A stretch of DNA of 64,000 bases from Alteriqipengyuania abyssalis. GTDB lineage: Bacteria > Pseudomonadota > Alphaproteobacteria > Sphingomonadales > Sphingomonadaceae. The stretch lies in NCBI RefSeq assembly GCF_019857185.1, contig NZ_JAHWXP010000001.1, positions 62,001 to 126,000 of the forward strand. The letters run 5' to 3'. Below the pieces are notes generated by a model. That model did not search any database and was not told where the DNA came from. It saw only the letters and a list, made by a program, of their open reading frames with translations. Made by a program: the position numbers and the translations under genes. This document shows, piece by piece, positions 62,356-64,000 of the stretch. The first letter of the stretch is position 1. Every line of letters begins with the position of its first letter.

Positions 62356-62742
62356 CTATCGCGGCGTTACCGAGGTAACGACGCTGCCTTCGGTTCCAGT
62401 ACGAAATTCAAAGGCTATTCCCTCACCGACACTGACCTGTTCGAGGATTTGCGCGTCGGCTTCGAAGGTCATGGTCATCGCGGGCCATCCGATACTTTCG
62501 ACCGGACCATGCTCGATGGTCACCGTGCCCGCCTCGGAATCGATGGCTGTAACCGTTCCCTCCGCACTGGCGCTCTGCTCGCCGCCGGTCTCCTCCGCCA
62601 TCGGCATTTCGCCTGACATGGGCATGCTGTCCGAGTTCGCCATGTCGTCTGACATCATGGTCTCTGAGCTGTCGTCTGCAGCGTCGCAGGCTGCAAGCGC
62701 CAGCGGTGCCGCGAGCAGGATCATGTAGGTTGGGGTACGCAC
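62356..62742 (-). CDS. CusF-like copper-binding lipoprotein
   Basis: A 128-residue periplasmic lipoprotein: signal peptide ending LAACDAAD (lipobox Cys), an acidic Met-rich linker, then a CusF-type OB fold with the copper site His, Trp, Met, Met ([20 protein letters not shown]). CusF passes Cu(I) to the CusCBA efflux complex. It overlaps the end of the cusA gene by 22 nt and precedes the oxidase gene. Confidence 0.92.
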   Translation of the reverse strand: MRTPTYMILLAAPLALAACDAADDSSETMMSDDMANSDSMPMSGEMPMAEETGGEQSASAEGTVTAIDSEAGTVTIEHGPVESIGWPAMTMTFEADAQILEQVSVGEGIAFEFRTGTEGSVVTSVTPR

Positions 62743-64000
62743 TCTTCTTCTCCTTGAGGGTTGGCCGGTTTTTCCGGACGGGGGCGCCGCAACAACAGAT
62801 AGGCGGCGGGAAGCAGGAACATGGACAGGAGCGGGGCGGTGATCATGCCGCCAACCATCGGCGCGGCGATGCGGCTCATGACTTCCGAGCCCGCGCCGGT
62901 GCCGATCAGGATCGGAAAGAGACCCGCAAGGGTGACTGCGACGGTCATCGCCTTGGGCCGCACGCGCAGGAGCGCGCCTTCCCGGATGGCCTCGTCTACT
63001 TCTTCGGCGCTCAGATCACCGCGTCGCCGCTCCAGTGCGGCTTTCAGGTAAATCAGCATCACTACGCCGAATTCGGCGGAGACGCCGGCAAGCGCGATGA
63101 AACCGACCGCAGTCGCCACCGACTGGTTGTAGCCCATCAGATAGAGCAACCAGTATCCGCCCGTCAGCGCGAAGGGCAGCGTGCCCATGATCAGCAAGGC
63201 TTCGTCCCAGCGCCGGAAAATGAGATAGAGCAGCAGGAAAATGATCGCAAGCGTCGCGGGAACCACGACCTTCAGTCGCTCATAGGCGCGCGTCAGATAT
63301 TCGAACTGGCCCGCATAGGACAGGCTGACGCCGGCAGGAAGATCGACACCCGCGGCGACGACCTCCTGCAGATCGGCGACCACCGAAGTAAGATCGCGGC
63401 CCCGGACGTCGACGTAGATGTAGCTGGTCAGTCGGCCCTGTTCGCTCTTGAGCATGGGCGGACCGTCGCTGACGGCGATACGGGCGACAGTGCCAAGCGT
63501 GATCTGTTGGCCGGACGGCGTCAGAACCGGCAAGGCCCTGAGTTCCTCGACGCTGTCCCTGATTTCGCGGGGATAGCGCACATTGATCGGATAGCGCGCC
63601 AGCCCCTCGACGGTCCGTGCGACATTGGCACCGCCAACTGCACCAGAGACGATCTGCTGGATGTCGGCAATGTTGAGCCCGTATCGCGCGGCCGCCATCC
63701 GGTCGATATCGACATCGACATAGCGACCGCCCGACAGGCGCTCCGCCAGGGCGGAACTCACGCCAGGCACGGTTTTGGCGATACGCTCCACATCGAGTGC
63801 AACGCGTTCGAGTTGATCGAGATCGTCGCCTGAAACCTTGACCCCGATCGGGCTCTTGATCCCGGTCGCGAGCATGTCGATCCGGTTGCGGATCGGCGGC
63901 ACCCAGACATTGGCGAGGCCCGGCACCTGAACGACCCGGTCAAGTTCCTCGACCAGCAGATCGGGCGTCATTCCCTCGCGCCACTCCTCGCGCGGCTTGA
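62721..64000 (-). CDS. cusA: CusA-type RND efflux pump (C-terminal part, continues past the window)
   Basis: The open frame runs off the right edge; 426 residues are visible. It begins with [22 protein letters not shown] and [27 protein letters not shown], both characteristic of CusA/CzcA heavy-metal RND pumps. Late helices contain [23 protein letters not shown]. With the CusF-like protein it gives a copper/silver efflux module; cusB and cusC would be expected upstream on this strand, beyond the window. Confidence 0.95.
   Translation of the reverse strand, partial: KPREEWREGMTPDLLVEELDRVVQVPGLANVWVPPIRNRIDMLATGIKSPIGVKVSGDDLDQLERVALDVERIAKTVPGVSSALAERLSGGRYVDVDIDRMAAARYGLNIADIQQIVSGAVGGANVARTVEGLARYPINVRYPREIRDSVEELRALPVLTPSGQQITLGTVARIAVSDGPPMLKSEQGRLTSYIYVDVRGRDLTSVVADLQEVVAAGVDLPAGVSLSYAGQFEYLTRAYERLKVVVPATLAIIFLLLYLIFRRWDEALLIMGTLPFALTGGYWLLYLMGYNQSVATAVGFIALAGVSAEFGVVMLIYLKAALERRRGDLSAEEVDEAIREGALLRVRPKAMTVAVTLAGLFPILIGTGAGSEVMSRIAAPMVGGMITAPLLSMFLLPAAYLLLRRPRPEKPANPQGEEECVPQPT

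Noticed and set aside
52260-64000. Right attachment site (copy of the tRNA-Met 3' end)
   Set aside because: The gaps after 52,276 were read for the GTTCGAGTCCCTCC and CTCCGCTACCA elements and none was found, so no right end is claimed.

Overview
The window is about 64 kb of high-GC alphaproteobacterial DNA. The host genes and their order (bamA-ompH-fabZ, a full ccm operon, dapF-mtaB-ftsY, an OxyR with paired cysteines next to RNase D, MipZ, acpP-fabF-mltG) fit a sphingomonad, most likely Erythrobacteraceae. This placement is inferred from gene content and sequence style, not from a database search.

Region 1 (1 to about 37,335) is ordinary chromosome. It holds: outer-membrane assembly and lipid A/fatty-acid genes (bamA partial, ompH, fabZ); rpmE; a DksA-like protein; a 2OG-Fe(II) oxygenase; tRNA-His; a leucine-dehydrogenase-type enzyme; ccmC-D-E-F-G-H-I, each overlapping the next by 1 to 4 nt; kup and a K+/H+ antiporter; yciB, ftsY, mtaB and dapF; two cyclic-di-GMP enzymes; an EVE protein, a CsbD stress protein and a ThDP enzyme; an LplT-like transporter and pgsA; mipZ, oxyR and rnd; aspS; an unknown secreted protein; a CsgG-like protein; acpP, fabF, mltG and a 2'-5' RNA ligase-type protein; and tRNA-Met(CAT).

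Region 2 (about 37,311 to 52,430) is the left part of an integrative element inserted at the 3' end of the tRNA-Met gene. A P4-type integrase lies next to the tRNA behind arrays of short repeats. Then come a lytic transglycosylase, a Toprim/CHC2 protein, a very large DarB-like methylase-helicase, a large ParB-domain protein, an ArdC antirestriction metalloprotein, an unknown protein and a DUF2493 protein. Several of these genes share a hairpin followed by a CAGGAG ribosome-binding leader. The most interesting cargo is a three-gene cassette at 47,197 to 49,549, between the ParB terminator and the ArdC leader: a 170-residue precursor with five tandem TxTxTxVxQExDDQD-like cores, an MvdC/MvdD-type ATP-grasp ligase, and a three-helix membrane protein. 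It reads as a multi-core graspetide (omega-ester peptide) system on a mobile element.

Region 3 (about 52,430 to 64,000) is metabolic and metal-resistance cargo. It begins with a 5'-truncated acetolactate-synthase-like gene coupled to an aldehyde dehydrogenase. Next are a MerR regulator and a divergent CDF-like transporter sharing a perfect MerR-type operator, and a cytochrome c-FTR1 iron permease with a Fur-box-like site. A minus-strand copper operon follows: cusA (partial), a CusF-like lipoprotein, a Tat multicopper oxidase, a YHS-HMBD copper P-type ATPase and a small membrane protein. No second copy of the tRNA-Met end was seen, so the right end of the element is probably beyond the window.
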